Below, one piece after another: positions 24,587 through 36,750 of a DNA stretch of 64,000 nt (position 1 is the first letter of the stretch; each line of letters starts with the position of its first letter). Origin of the DNA: Magnaporthiopsis rhizophila (Eukaryota; Ascomycota; Sordariomycetes; Magnaporthales; Magnaporthaceae). The translations under genes were made by a program, and so were the position numbers. Location of the stretch: assembly GCA_003049465.1 (NCBI GenBank), contig PYSS01000037.1:124001-188000 (forward strand). The letters are read 5' to 3'. The notes beneath the pieces were generated by a model, which did not search any database, had not been told where the DNA came from, and was given only the letters and a program-made list of their open reading frames with translations.

Positions 24587-26042
24587 ATGGCTCCAGCTGC
24601 TGCTTCCACCAGCGGCGACTCGCCGTCGTCGCAGTTCCACTCGTCATCGACAAAGTCGGCCATTGACGCCGAGAACGAGTACGCTGCCCACAACTACCAC
24701 CCTATGCCTGTTGTCTTTGCCCGCGCCCAGGGGGTCAATGTGTGGGATCCGGAGGGCAAGCACTATCTCGATCTGCTGTCTGCATACAGCGCCGTCAACC
24801 AAGGCCACTGTCACCCGGAGCTGATCAAGGCCCTGACTGAACAGGCCGGCCGCCTGACGCTGAGTTCGAGAGCGTTCCATAACGACGTCTTCCCTGTCTG
24901 GGCCGCCAAGATGCGCTCAGTCTTTGGCTACGACATGGTCTTGCCCATGAACACGGGCGCTGAGGCCGTCGAGACGGCCATCAAGATCGCCCGCAAGTGG
25001 GCCTACAAGGTCAAGAAGGTGCCCCAGGGTGCCGCCTTGATCTTCTCGGTCGCAGACAACTTCCACGGCCGCACGGTGCGTTGTCCCGAGCCCTTGTTGT
25101 AACTTTCTAACCTCGCCGCAGATGACTGCCATATCCCTGTCCACCGACCCGGAGTCGCGCGACAACTACGGCCCCTATGTCCCCAACATCGGCGCCATCA
25201 ACCCATCGACCGGACGGCCGATTCGGTACAACAATTTGGCAGACCTCGAGGCCGTTCTCGAGGCCCACGGCCGTGAAACAGCCGCATTCATCGTCGAGCC
25301 CATTCAGGGCGAGGCTGGCGTCGTGGTTCCGGATGACGACTACCTGGCCCGCGCCCACGAGCTTTGCAAGAAGCACAATGTGCTTTTTATCTGCGACGAG
25401 ATCCAGACGGGCATCGCGCGCACCGGCAAGATGCTCTGCTGCGACTGGGCCGGCATCAAGCCCGACATGGTGACGTTGGGCAAGGCCATCTCGGGCGGCA
25501 TGTACCCTGTGAGCTGCGTTCTTGCAAACAAGGATGTCATGCTCGTGGTTGAGCCTGGGACCCACGGCTCGACCTACGGCGGCAACCCGCTCGGCTGTGC
25601 CGTATCCATCCGAGCCCTCGAGCTTGTCGAGGAGGGCGGGCTCGCCGAGAAGGCCGACCACCTGGGCAAGCTGTTCCGCGATGGCCTAGCCGCCTTCAAG
25701 TCGCCCATTATCAAGACGATCAGGGGCAAGGGCCTCCTGAACGCCGTCGTCATTGACGAGACGGCTGCCGCGGGCCGGTCTGCGTGGGATCTGTGCATCC
25801 TGTTGAAGTCGAAGGGATTGCTGGTATGTGACACGAATAACCCCCTCCTGACCTTTTACTCAAGCCGCAGTGGCCATGTATGACGCTGACATGGAATGGC
25901 GTAGGCCAAACCCACCCACGGGACCATCATTAGGTTCGCCCCGCCATTGGTGATCACGGAGGAGGAGCTTCAGAAGGCGCTTCGGATCATTGGAGACGCA
26001 TTGCAGGAGCTGCCAACGGCAGACAAGTCGGATGGCCACTAA
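24587..26042 (+). CDS. CAR2: Ornithine aminotransferase
   Basis: PLP enzyme that transfers the delta-amino group of ornithine to 2-oxoglutarate, giving glutamate semialdehyde; it belongs to arginine catabolism and proline supply. Exons 24587-25075, 25122-25823 and 25905-26042, giving 442 residues, the usual length. Class-III aminotransferase marks are NTGAEAVETAIKIARKWAY, FHGRT, IVEPIQGEAGV, the PLP aspartate in FICDEIQTGIARTG, and the Schiff-base lysine in VTLGKAISGG (Lys284), then HGSTYGGNPLGC. The N-terminus is Ala/Ser-rich without a clear mitochondrial presequence, so a cytosolic enzyme as in yeast is likely. The ATG at 24587 has a good context (CACAATGG). Both introns are short (46 and 81 bp), with CTAAC and CTGAC branch sites. 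Confidence 0.96.
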
Positions 26043-27179
26043 AGTGGCTGTGTGTGGCCAACTAGAGGACTTGTAGAAGCCAGAGAAGAGAAGAAAACAT
26101 GTATCAAAGCGAGGGAGTGATCCATCTCAATAGCAGGACATCTAGTGGCAATCAATCTCTCCGTCACGCCCCGCAGAAAGTCATGAACCCTTATTGCCCA
26201 CTAGAGTCTTTCTTCGATTGCCCACCCATGTGCCAGTGAAGTCTTATTTCCTTTCCGGTGGCGCAGCGGTTGAGTTCAAAGCCCTCGTCTCTTGACCATG
26301 CAAGTTCCAACTGACTAGGTACCGAGATCGGCAATTTGGGGATGAGTGATGATCGCATCGAAAGTAATCGCCCGTCTTCTGGTCCCCACGGTACGAATGG
26401 GCCGAAGAAGGTTATCATTCCACGGATAAAGCATTGCCTTTGAGGAACCAGAAAACAAACGCCACCATGGCCAATTGGAAAGGGATGGGCATGAGGAACA
26501 GGAAAAGCGGTCTAAAGATACATTTGGATGATGCCGGCTTCACTGGGGATCGTGGATATGGGATCGCCCTTATCTGCCCTTGTTGTTGGCGCGGTGATAT
26601 GAATGCGGACTAGGCAAGTCAAAGACTGGCGTGTTCTGTTGCCCCCGTCAATCGGAGACCACATGGGCTGTGGCCTCGTGACGTCGTGTGGTGGGGAATG
26701 ACGAAAGTCAGAGCTGGAAGGCAATGGACATGATACTTGCAATGAGAAGGCGACACAGGCAAGCCTGGGCTCACCCAGAGCCCGAATGACGCACTTTCCG
26801 ACATGATGGGGAAATACATGAACGAGTCTGAACAGGAACGCCAGGCCAAGCTAGGCGGCAATACCGTGTAGAGTAATGGTAAGGAGCCTCACTTTAGCAC
26901 CCGTGAAAGGCACAAGATTCAAGATTCTCCAGCTCCAGGTGCCACGTCGCGGCAGCCTGCAGCACAAACCCACCCAGTCACAAGCACTAATCCGCTCTCG
27001 GTTAGGTTAGCAGTAGGTAGGCACCCTGTAATCGAAGCTGCCCTGCATGTCTTGTGTGGGTGGCTGGTCCCTTGATGGCCGAGGCCCGTTCTCAGCAGGT
27101 CCCGACCCGCCAGCAGTTCGTATTGAGCGTGCAGCATGCCAAGAAAGCAACTTGGAGGACATGCTTAACAACCTGCTGG

Positions 27180-27215
<36 letters not shown>

Positions 27216-28108
27216 GCGCAAGAAGAGATCAATCACTTGGAGGTGAGATCCTTGGCTCGTTTGTACGAGCCAAGCTCTCGCCCCGGGGATAACCCCATGA
27301 TAGTGGGTCCAGGCCCCCCCCCCCCTCCCCAAGGGTTCGCTCGGATGGGCTCTGGAGCCTGCCGTAAAAGATAAAGCGTGCCGACGCAGTGCGACGTCGG
27401 TGCCTACAGTATACATAGTACGTAAACACGGGCAGGGTGGAAGTACCGTGCCTGCGGTGCATCGCTCCATTGTGTCCAAGCCCAGGTCTCCACCGCACCC
27501 GCCAGTCCCCGCCACGAAGGCTACTGTCCAGGCGGGCGGGCGGGCGAAGGACTGCCCAGAACGCTTGACGGGACTTGCAGCCCGGCGCTCCATCCCTCAC
27601 GCATCTGCGCTTTGCATGCCTTTATCGCGCTTTCCATCCCAGCTTGCCTCGACCTATCGGGGCCGTGCCGGCCCGAGTCCGTTGTCACTCGCCCAGTAGG
27701 CGGCTGTCAGTCTTGCCTTGTCAACCAACCAACCAAACCCAACCTGAGGCACCGACCTCTCTGGCCTTCGCCCTGCTCTTCCATTTCTCCTCGCACCTGA
27801 TCCGCTAGCCACACGCTGACTGCTGCAACCTGGGACTTGTTGAGCTCCTGCTTTCCCGTTCTCCCTGCGGCTCACCGGCTCAACCCACTCTCGCCGCTCT
27901 GACCCTGTCTTCGTCCCCATCGGCTCAAAGCCGCGAACCACTCAGCCTCCACTGCCTGCCTATCTACTTACCTACTACCTAGGTACCTCTCTACCGCCTG
28001 TCTACACACCACACCAACTCTGTTCCATGACGGGCCCGACCGCCTCCTCTTTCGGCCGACGCCCCCGAACCCGCCTCCTGTAGCCCGCGGGTGCATCTCC
28101 CACCCATC
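26043..28108. other. Intergenic, aminotransferase 3' region and ATG1 promoter
   Basis: No gene seen in 2.07 kb. It contains a pure run of 32 A (27181-27212), a C run near 27316-27328, and C/T-rich DNA from about 27600. CTACC/TACCT words with a palindromic CTAGGTACC element lie at 27961-27990. The last 300 bp probably form the ATG1 leader. No transposon ends or target duplications were found around the A run. Confidence 0.5.
27181..27212 (+). repeat. Poly-A tract
   Basis: Thirty-two consecutive A in the ATG1 upstream region, bounded by CTGCTGG and GCTGCGC. Confidence 0.97.
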
Positions 28109-31100
28109 ATGGCAGATCGGACCTCGTCCAGCTCGTCCAGGCGGGCCCGGCCTGGCGATGACTCGGTCGGCCAATTCACCATCGGCGCCGAGATCGGCAA
28201 GGGCAGCTTTGCCCAGGTCTACATGGGCAGACACAAGGTCTCGGGCGCCGCCGTCGCCATCAAGTCCGTCGAGCTGGCCCGTCTCAACAAGAAGCTCAAA
28301 GAGAATCTGTACGGCGAGATCAAGATCCTCAAGACCCTCCGCCACCCTCACATCGTCGCGCTCCACGACTGCGTCGAGTCGGCCACGCACATCAATCTTA
28401 TGATGGAGTACTGCGAGCTGGGCGACCTCTCGCTCTTTATTCGCAAGCGCGAAAAGCTGCTGACCCATCCGGCCACCCACGACATGGCCCGCAAGTACCC
28501 GAGCGCCCTTAACTCAGGTCTGAACGAGGTCGTCATCCGTCACTTCCTCAAGCAGCTTGCCAGTGCCCTAAAGTTCCTCCGCGAGGGCAACTTTGTTCAC
28601 CGCGATGTGAAGCCCCAGAATCTGCTGCTGCTGCCGTCGCCCGAATACCGCGACGCCAACAAAACCACCAGGCCCATCCTGACGGCGAGTCAGGACTCGC
28701 TCATCCCGGTCGCCGGCCTGTCGTCGCTGCCCATGCTCAAGCTGGCCGACTTCGGCTTCGCCAGGGTGCTGCCATCCACCTCGCTGGCCGAAACCCTGTG
28801 CGGCTCCCCGCTGTACATGGCTCCGGAAATCCTCCGCTACGAGAGATATGACGCAAAGGCGGATCTCTGGTCCGTCGGTACCGTTCTGTATGAGATGGTC
28901 ACGGGCAGGCCCCCATTTCGCGCGAGCAACCACGTGGAGCTGCTGCGCAAGATCGAGGCCGCCGAGGACGTCATAAAGTTCCCCCGTGAGACTGTCGTTA
29001 GCCCCGAGATGAAGTCTCTCGTGAGGGCCTTGCTTAAGCGGAATCCTGTCGAGCGTTTGAGCTTCGAGCACTTTTTCAACCATGCCATCGTGCTCAACCC
29101 CATCCCCGGCCTTGTCGAGGATGACCTGCCGAAGGCGGACCACCAGAGGACCGCCAAGGAGGTGAGGAAGGAGGCGAGGACGGACGACCCCGTTGCGTCG
29201 CCCCGCAGGCACTCATTTCGCCGCTACCCAACAGACCAGGACGCGGCAAGGGGCGATGAGGCCCCGGCCTCACCACAAGAGAAGGCTGCGCCTCGCCAGT
29301 CGGCTGCCGAGGTCAGGCGGCAACATCCAGGCCCGGAGTCGACGGCGCGAGTGAGCCACTCGCCCAAGGCTGACCCAGTACTGGAGAACCCGTCCGCCCG
29401 GAGGCCGCCCGCCCAGCCGTCGGCGTCTGCCCCAAACAGGACGGTGTTGCATGGGGAGCGCCGCCGGGGTGCGTCTAACGCCTCGGTGAGCCGGCCGGCC
29501 GGTCGCGACTCCCCCTCACCAAGCTCTTCCCTCGTGGCCAACTACGAGCCTTCCAGGGGCGGCAACGCACGGCGCGGGCAAAGCGAGGAGCAAGAGCGGG
29601 CGGCCCAAGATGTGGCATTTGAGCGCGACTACGTTGTGGTTGAGAAGAAGCACGTCGAGGTCAACGCATTTGCGGATGAGATGGCGGCCAACCCGCGACT
29701 GGGTGGTATGCACGGCGCGCCACTATCGCCCAAGTCGGGCCAGATGGTGCGGAGGCAGACGCAGCAGGGCAACCCCACCTCGACGACGGGCGCGGTGCCG
29801 GCAGCACCATCGCGGGCTATGCAGGTGGCACAGGGGTCGCAGAGGCACCACGGGCATGAACGCCAGGGGTCGCTTTCGGGGAGCCCCGGGTCGACGGCTT
29901 CTTTTATCACAAAGGCCATCCAGGACGCGAGCCTGAGGCTACTGGGCATCAAGTACCCGGCCGGCCTAGGCAAGGGTGCATCGGCGTCGCCGCCCGAGCT
30001 GTATGCCCCATTCCCTAGCTATCCGACCCCGGCGCCGCCTATCGGGCTGATCGGCGACGGCAGGCAGGGGACTCCGGTCGACGAGGACGCACGTGTGGTG
30101 CAGCTGATCGAGGAGCATGCGACACGGAGCGACGTCGTCTACGGGTTCGCCGAGGTCAAGTACAAGCAACTCGTGCCGCTTGCGCCCTCGGTTGAGCACG
30201 GCCTCGGGGGCGCGCCAGTGGCCGACAGGCTCGCGGCGGGCAGCGAAGAAGACGTGCTCACGGTCGAGGCCATTGTGGCGCTGTCGGAGGAGGCGCTGGT
30301 GCTTTATGTCAAGGCGCTGACGCTCCTCGCAAAGTCGATGGACATTGCCAGCCTCTGGTGGGCCAGGCGGAGTCGAGGTGAACACACCATGGGCGGTGGT
30401 ACCAGCAGCAGCGCGCCGTCCTCGGCCAGCGCGCAGACCCTGTCGCTGCGGATCAACTCGGCCGTCCAATGGGTCCGATCCCGGTTCAACGAGGTGCTGG
30501 AGAAGGCCGAGGTGGTCAGGCTAAGGCTGCTCGAGGCACAGAGGCGACTACCCGACGACCACCCAAGCCACCCGGGCAACCACCCCCGAGAGGTCGAGGC
30601 CGTCAACAGTGCCAGCACTGAAGGCGTCTTTCTTACGGCGGGCGTGACGGCCGAGAGGCTCATGTACGACCGTGCCGTAGAGATGAGCCGGACGGCTGCC
30701 ATCAACGAGATCACTAACGAGGATCTGGCCGGGTGCGAGATCTCGTATGTGACGGCCATACGTATGCTCGAGGCTGTTCTCGATAACGAGGGGAGCTCGC
30801 CTAAGAGGCGCACCTCGGGACTTGTGGATGATGGTGCCGGTTCCCATGAGGACGGTCAAGTCGAGATCAACGTGGATGACCAGCAATCGGTGCAGAAGTG
30901 TAGGTTTTCATTTCCCATATCGGACGACTCTCTCCCATGTATAGGATATATCAGCCTTGCTGACATTCTTGTCCTATAGTGATCCAGATGATCAAATCAC
31001 GGCTCTCATCTGTCCGCAATAAAGCCCGCATGATCTCAAATGCATCCAAGGCTCAGCAGCAGCAGAGCCTTGCGCGGCGGCGGAGTGGGGAAGTTACGCC

Positions 31101-31119
31101 CAGAAGCGTCCCCTCTTAA
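28109..31119 (+). CDS. ATG1: Autophagy serine/threonine kinase ATG1
   Basis: Kinase that starts autophagosome formation together with Atg13 and Atg17. Two exons, 28109-30899 and 30980-31119, giving 976 residues, typical for Sordariomycetes. The kinase domain is at about 20-330: Gly loop IGKGSFAQVYMG, Lys52 in VAIKSV, HRD as VHRDVKPQN (Asp166), DFG Asp214, activation segment LCGSPLYMAPE. A disordered middle follows. An Atg8-interacting motif, YVVV, lies at about 508-511 within RDYVVVEKKHVEV, matching the position type known from yeast Atg1. The C-terminal MIT-type region (about 700-970) that binds Atg13 includes ALVLYVKALTLLAKSMDIAS. The intron is supported by the ending QKLIQMIKSRLSSVRNKARM. 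The in-frame codons before the ATG at 28109 start only with GTG, so that ATG is the start. Confidence 0.96.
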
Positions 31120-32496
31120 CATACATCCGATACCCCTATCACGGCTCGTCGCCTCCTTTTCGCCCTAACTTCGTCTTCTTCGTTACGATTCATGATCAGA
31201 TTACTATTACACAGCCATGCCAACAACCCTTATATTGTTATTATAGTTATAGGGGGACCCCACGGCCTCTTCCCTTTTACCGTCCGCGAGACCCAGACTG
31301 CAGTAAACACTCGATGAAACTAACTGGCATGGGTATGCCAACAACACACTCTTTTCCTCTCGCCATTTCTCGTTATTTGTCTTTTTCTGGTTTACGGGTA
31401 CTGGATCTGTTCCTTTGTTTTACTCCTCCCCTTCTGTTATCTGATTTGTCCTGGCTTCTTTTCCGTTCTGATGTGTCCCTCTGTCCTCTTCATTTTTACT
31501 TGTTTCCCCAGCCTACCGTTGTTTCCTCCGCCAGCGTCATTACGAGACGTAAGCTTCCCTTTTCTTTATCATCATTATCGGGCTATCAGTGTACCGATCC
31601 CTGATAGAACTCGTACTCGAGGACATGTTATGGTCTGGGGTTTGCGGTCCTTTTTTTTTTTTTTTTTTCTGGAGAAATCAAATGAAGAGGGTCGTTGGCT
31701 GGTCGTATCCAGAATCCAGTCAGGCTAACGCGTTTTCGGTCGTGGGCAGGACTGGCTGGCTTTTGGCGTTTCGGCTTTTTCTTCCCTTTTGTTCTTTTTT
31801 TTTTCTTCTTTCTTTTTTCTCCCAAGCAGCCGGATTGATCCCCAGACCGTTTGGTCGGTCGCGATCCCATTGTGTGGCATGTGAAGATCACGTTCTCGTT
31901 GTACAAAGACGGCGCGCGCTAGTGCCGAGTTGTCGCTCTTCTAGGCTCCAGAATTGGGACCTGACAGCTATGAAATCCTTGATGGGTCGTGGGACGGAGT
32001 GGCGACGGCACTTTTACTTAGCGATGCCGTCCCGGGCCCTCGACGGGCATCTGGCAGACTACGATAGCTCTCATTGCACGGACTCGATGTCGGCTTGTGG
32101 GCTGGGCTTGGATCCGTGTGCCAACGAATATATAAACTACGTTCCTGCGCGGGTCTTACTCGGCAGGTTTCCAATATGACAATATTCGACGAACCTGTCT
32201 TTGCTGCTGCCCTGTGCTGGTCTCCTAGAGACATGTCGGACACTGCTTTCCTTATGGTATGGCTTCGGCAATTGGAACTTGAGAGCGTGGATAGATCATG
32301 TATCATATATACTGCGTGGCATTGTGGTGGCGTTTTATAATAGTCCAAAAGGCCGCCTCTTGTTTTTTTTTTCCTATCGCTGATCAACTTGGCGGTTAAG
32401 AACCCCCACAATCCCCCCTCAACTCTATTCCGAGAATAATGGTAGATCGCTCCGCATCCCCCTAGCCCTCGACTTGGCTGCACAACCACAGGCTCA
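31120..32496. other. Intergenic, ATG1 3' region and upstream of the zeta-like gene
   Basis: No gene seen. T/C-rich throughout, with a T run of about 18 at 31651-31668 and interrupted T runs near 31796-31820 and 32362-32371. Open frames here have no recognisable content. Confidence 0.5.
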
Positions 32497-33561
32497 ATGG
32501 AAACTAGAAGAGTCGCGCAGGATGGCCATGAGTCGCTGGCCCATTACGTCCTCTCCGACGAAGAGAGCAGGCGCATCTTCGAGCAAGAGATTGTGCTGGC
32601 AGAGCTCAGTCATCTGACCAGGCCGGAGGACGACGATAACCAGGTTGCTGCGGAATCAGCAGCAGCAGGAAACGACATCGGTCCCGTGGCGGTGCTGCTG
32701 GTAGGCCAAACAGGCGCAGGCAAGACGCGCACAGCGCCGCTGCTAGCAGAAGCCGTGTCAACAGCAGCAGCGCGGCAGCGGCCGCGGCCGCGGGCGCACC
32801 TCATCGCCGACACGTACAAGGCGTACCATCCAGCCTACGCCGTGCTGGCCGCGCAGTCGCCGTCGCTCGCCTCGCCGGCCACGGGGCCCGACGCGCGGCG
32901 CTGGCTGGCCATGGCGTGCGCGCTGGCGGCGTCGCGGGGCGCCGACTGCATCGTCGAGTCGGCGTGCCGCCACCCGGCCGACTTCCAGGACCTGGTGCGG
33001 CTGTTCACCTCGTCACCCGTTCGTTACGCCGTCCGCGTCGCCGTGCTCGCCGTGCCCGAGGCGCTGAGCCGGCTGGGCATCCTCGTGCGCTTCTACCACG
33101 CCCTGCCCGAGGCCCGGTCGGGCCGGCTGCCGCTGCGGTTCACGCCGCGCGCCGTGCACGACGCCAGCTTTGCCGGCCTGCTCGACGCCGCCGCCTGGCT
33201 CGACCGTCTCGAGGCGCCCGTCGACATCGATCTCAACGTTGTGGTGCTCAGGCGGGGGAACCGCGTCGCTTATAGCTACTGCTCCCGACGCCGCCTGGCC
33301 GGTGGTGCAGCAGAAAAGAGCGCCATCGCCCCGGCGCTGCTTCGCGAGAGGCGCCGGCCGCTGACGCCCGAGGAGCTGCAGCTGGCCCGCGAGGAGATGG
33401 AGGCGCTGAGGCGGCTGGGCCGGCCGCAGCTCGAGGCCGAACTCGCCGAGATCGAGGCACTGCTGCGCCGCCTGGCCGCCAACGTCGACGCCGACGAGAA
33501 GCTCCCTGAACTGCGGCCTTTCGATCCGGAAGCCTTTGTCAAGCATGGCAAGAGTGTATAA
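32497..33561 (+). CDS. Zeta-toxin-like P-loop kinase, stand-alone
   Basis: Intronless gene for 354 residues. The N-terminal 65 residues are acidic. The core matches the zeta-toxin-like fold of P-loop kinases: Walker A at about 70-77 (GQTGAGKT), an Asp in HLIADTYKAYHP, a helix DARRWLAMACALAASRGADC, then the strand IVESACRHPADF where this family has its Glu/Ser-Arg region. After about 260 comes a Glu/Arg/Leu-rich helical tail, possibly a coiled coil. Bacterial zeta proteins phosphorylate UDP-N-acetylglucosamine and are held by an antitoxin. No antitoxin-like gene is adjacent here, and fungal members are of unknown function. Coding sequence from about 32760 to 33500 is more GC-rich than its surroundings. 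The fold is reasonably sure; toxicity or substrate is not implied. Confidence 0.75.
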   Translation: METRRVAQDGHESLAHYVLSDEESRRIFEQEIVLAELSHLTRPEDDDNQVAAESAAAGNDIGPVAVLLVGQTGAGKTRTAPLLAEAVSTAAARQRPRPRAHLIADTYKAYHPAYAVLAAQSPSLASPATGPDARRWLAMACALAASRGADCIVESACRHPADFQDLVRLFTSSPVRYAVRVAVLAVPEALSRLGILVRFYHALPEARSGRLPLRFTPRAVHDASFAGLLDAAAWLDRLEAPVDIDLNVVVLRRGNRVAYSYCSRRRLAGGAAEKSAIAPALLRERRRPLTPEELQLAREEMEALRRLGRPQLEAELAEIEALLRRLAANVDADEKLPELRPFDPEAFVKHGKSV

Positions 33562-34533
33562 GATCATCAGCATGAACTATATGATAGTAGAAAAAACGTG
33601 TTCTCGACACCGGGAGCTGGAACATGCGGCGCAGTATATACTTTTAAAACAGGCACGCTCGGGTTACAGGGAAACGGGTTGATCCGCTCGTCTTGTTGGA
33701 TGGACATCTTTGCTGGTGCGCCTGCCACCGCCGCCGCTACTGCAAATTGCGAGCCTCGACCGCAGGACTAAAAAATGTCAGCCCGAAGAGAGGAGGAGCG
33801 CTGGCCAACATAGGAGTGAGTATAGAGCCATAGAGCCCAACTGGGAACGGGCGCCAGCAATGGGCGGTTCTATGTCGCAGGTGCAAAGACTTCCCGGGTC
33901 AGGGGCACATTCCAAACACAAAACATACATTCACGCAGCGAAGTTGATACACAGGCACGCAGACCAGGATAAAAGCGATGCACCAAAAGGCCACTCGTTA
34001 GGTACATGAGCAGTCGACTTGCTTGCTTGCTTGCTTGCTAGATGGGTAGGTAGGCTTCGTCTAGGAACCCTGAAACCCTGAAAAGAACAGACAAGTAAAA
34101 AGACTAGAACAAATAACAAAATCTGTTACATACATCCAAATTCGACCTGACCTGGCTTGACGCCCGAGAACCGAGAGGGCAAGACATGCATCGATGGTAA
34201 CGAGGAGACGAAATGAGCAAGCCCCCAAAAAGAGAAGTGAAAGAAATCAAGCCATCATGGCGGGATATGGCGGAAGCAAGGATGGTCAGGAGAGTGGATG
34301 GAGGGTCCCGCAAGAATGCGCTCTCTAGAGAGAGAAAGAAAAAAAGACAATATGACAGAATAAACTGGCTTTTGATTTCTTCCTCATCTTTCTGTTTCTT
34401 CGTCGGTATATATCCTCTCCTTTCTTTTTGTCCTTCTTTCCCCGTCACCACAAGTCGCCCGTCAGGCCATATCAAGAAGGACCCAGCACTTGGGTAGATC
34501 CTCCCCTGTTTTCTGATCCTTCGCCTGCTCGTT
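33562..34533. other. Intergenic, convergent 3' regions of the zeta-like gene and coronin
   Basis: No gene seen. A short CTTG/GCTT tetranucleotide repeat lies at about 34019-34038, followed by GGTAGGTAGG. A T/C-rich stretch near 34375-34440 probably belongs to the coronin 3' UTR. Confidence 0.5.
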
Positions 34534-36750
34534 CTAGGACCGCGCAGCCTCGAGCTCTAACTCGAGCTGCCTGATGCGCTCGCTCTGGTCCTGCGAGCCT
34601 GCCCCGATCCTCTTCTTCAGCGTCTCGACCTCAGCAGTCAGGTTGCCAATCTTGTCACTCTGTTCGCTGATGATCTTGGTCTGCGCCTCGAGGAGCTGCT
34701 TGATCTGTCCGAGCGAGGCCTCAACAGCCGATCCCCCTGCCCCTGTCGTCGGCGGCGAGAAGGTCTGCGGGGACTTGACGGGCGAGTGCGGTTGCGCTGC
34801 GGCTGGTGCAGAAGCCTTGACCGGCGCCGGCGGCTTCGGGTCCGACCGCACGACAGCAGCGCGCGGGGCTGGCCTCGACACTTCCTCAAAGCTCGACGCT
34901 TCGCCTCCATCCTTGTTGCCTCCATCATCACCGCCATCGCCTTCCTCATTGTCTTGGTACTTGGAGGCCATGGCCGCGATGGACTGCTTCTGCTCGCCCA
35001 CTGAGGGTGGTGGCGAACGCACTGCCAGCTTTGGCTCGGGCTCCTTGTCCTTGTGGACGGGCGACTGCGCGACAGGCGCGGGCGCCGGCGCTGGCGGCTT
35101 GTAGTCCGAAGGCACCTCGACAGGGGCGGTGCCATCGTAGACACTCTCCAGGTCGATCTTGGGAGGCAGACCCGTCTTTCCCGAGATCCATTCGCTGGCC
35201 GACATGGCAGGCTTGAGCCCAGTGGCGGGTGGGAAAATGTCCGACTGGAAAGTCTCTGCCCTCCGCGGGACTGTGAACGAGATGGGCTCGATGTAGGCGT
35301 CGTTCACCGTCTTGTACGCCCTCATGACCTCGTTTTCATGCACCTAGGGAAGCATCTCATGTCAGAAAAGGCATGGGCCCTAGGGTAACAGACACACACT
35401 CACGTTGATTCCGCGGCGGGGCACAAAGGCGATGCCCCTCTGGGGGTCGGCCGACTTGTACTCGGAAAGAAACTCGAACTTATCGTTCTCGTATTCAAAG
35501 TATCGGATATTGCCGTCGCTGCCCAGTGTTAATGTGTAAGCCATGGCTATACCGTAGGTTGTCTGGTAGAAATACGCGCAATGCCACTGGGTGGTGTACT
35601 TACCCCTTGCCGGCAAGGTACAAGCAGTTTGATCCATCATCTGTCTCGCGTTAGCGCATGGCCTTCCGTAAAAGGAGAATAGGAACAGTGAAGAGTGCGC
35701 ACCCCAGAAGGGCATGCAGACGCCCGAGATGGAGTCGAGGGTGTGGAAGCCCCCAATGGGGTCGGTCCGGCCAGGCTCCCAGAGGGCGAGCTGCCTCTCG
35801 CTCATGCGGGAGAAGCCCGTGGTGGCGAAGCGGTTGTGCTCGCCGAGCCAGACGACGCGGCTGTTCTTTGCGCCCGTATGGCCGGGAGCCTCGTGAACGG
35901 GCTTCTCCTGGCGCACATCCCAGACGCGCAGCTTCTTGTCGCGAGACGTGGTGGCCAGCAGGCTGCCGGCGGCGCTCCACGACAGGCTCTGGACGATGTC
36001 CAGGTGCTTGAGGGTGACGTGGGTCTGGCCCGTCGAGACGTCCCATAGGCGGATGGTCAGGTCGCCCGAGGCCGACGCGAGGACGTTCTCGGCGGCAGGG
36101 TTGAACAGCACTTGGCCGACCTTCCTCGTGTGGCCTGTCAGGCGGCTGAGCGGGGCGACGTCCTCAGGCTCTTCGGCATCGGTGTACAGCGTGAAGCCCT
36201 CGGGGACCTGCCAGATGAAGACCTTGCCGTCGTCCGAGGCCGAGGCGATGAGGCGGTCGTTGAAGGGGTTCCAGTCGGTGTCCAGCACGGCGGCGGTGTG
36301 GCCGCGGAAGAGCGGGATCTGGTCGGGCACCTTGCCCCGCTCGCCCAGGGGGATGACGGCGAAGGCGCCGCCACCGCTGGCCTCCCAGTTGACCGAGAGG
36401 TAGTCCGGGTTGACCTAGGACGCGCGCGTGAGTGTGATGCCGGGTCGGCATGCTGGGGCAATGGGGCAACAAGCAGGCCGTCGCGGCGCACCTTGACTAG
36501 GTTCGTGTCCCAGGCATTGCGGCTGATGTGCAGGTTGTCGTAGCAGAACTCCTTCCTGGTGGGCTTGCCAAAGATGTGTCCTGTATTGTTCAGCGAGTGC
36601 CGCGCGCGTCAGTTAGCCATTGGGGACATTGCTGGGCGAGCCAGAGCCAGGCCACGCACATCTGGCGCAAGAGGCGCCAACGAGACGGGACAAGGCGGCG
36701 GCGGCAAGCTACTTACGATACTTCGACGCGCGCACGAAACGGCCTGCCAT
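34534..36750 (-). CDS. CRN1: Coronin, actin-binding WD40 protein
   Basis: Bundles actin and regulates Arp2/3 at cortical patches. Six exons: 36750-36717, 36580-36492, 36414-35703, 35640-35604, 35518-35404 and 35343-34534, giving 598 residues. The start MAGRFVRASKYRHIFGKP is the standard coronin signature. The WD40 propeller (about 40-390) includes LFRGHTAAVLDTDWNPF, ASGDLTIRLWDV and SRDKKLRVWDV; it ends with DGNIRYFEYENDKFEFLSEY and GIAFVPRRGIN. Then comes the conserved EVMRAYKTVNDAYIEPISF extension, a Pro/Ala-rich unique region, and a C-terminal coiled coil rich in Leu and Glu for trimerisation. The small exons (34 and 37 bp) are fixed by family reading across junctions (CMPFWDDGSNCLYLAGKGDGNIRY). 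All donors are GT and all acceptors AG. Confidence 0.95.

Noticed and set aside
26253..26330. tRNA-like stretch with an A-box-like TGGCGCAGCGG followed by GTTCAA
   Set aside because: The two boxes lie only a few bases apart, no acceptor stem or anticodon arm can be drawn, and there is no T run at the right distance.
27181..27212. A32 run as the tail of a retroposed element
   Set aside because: No upstream coding remnant and no target duplication on either side.
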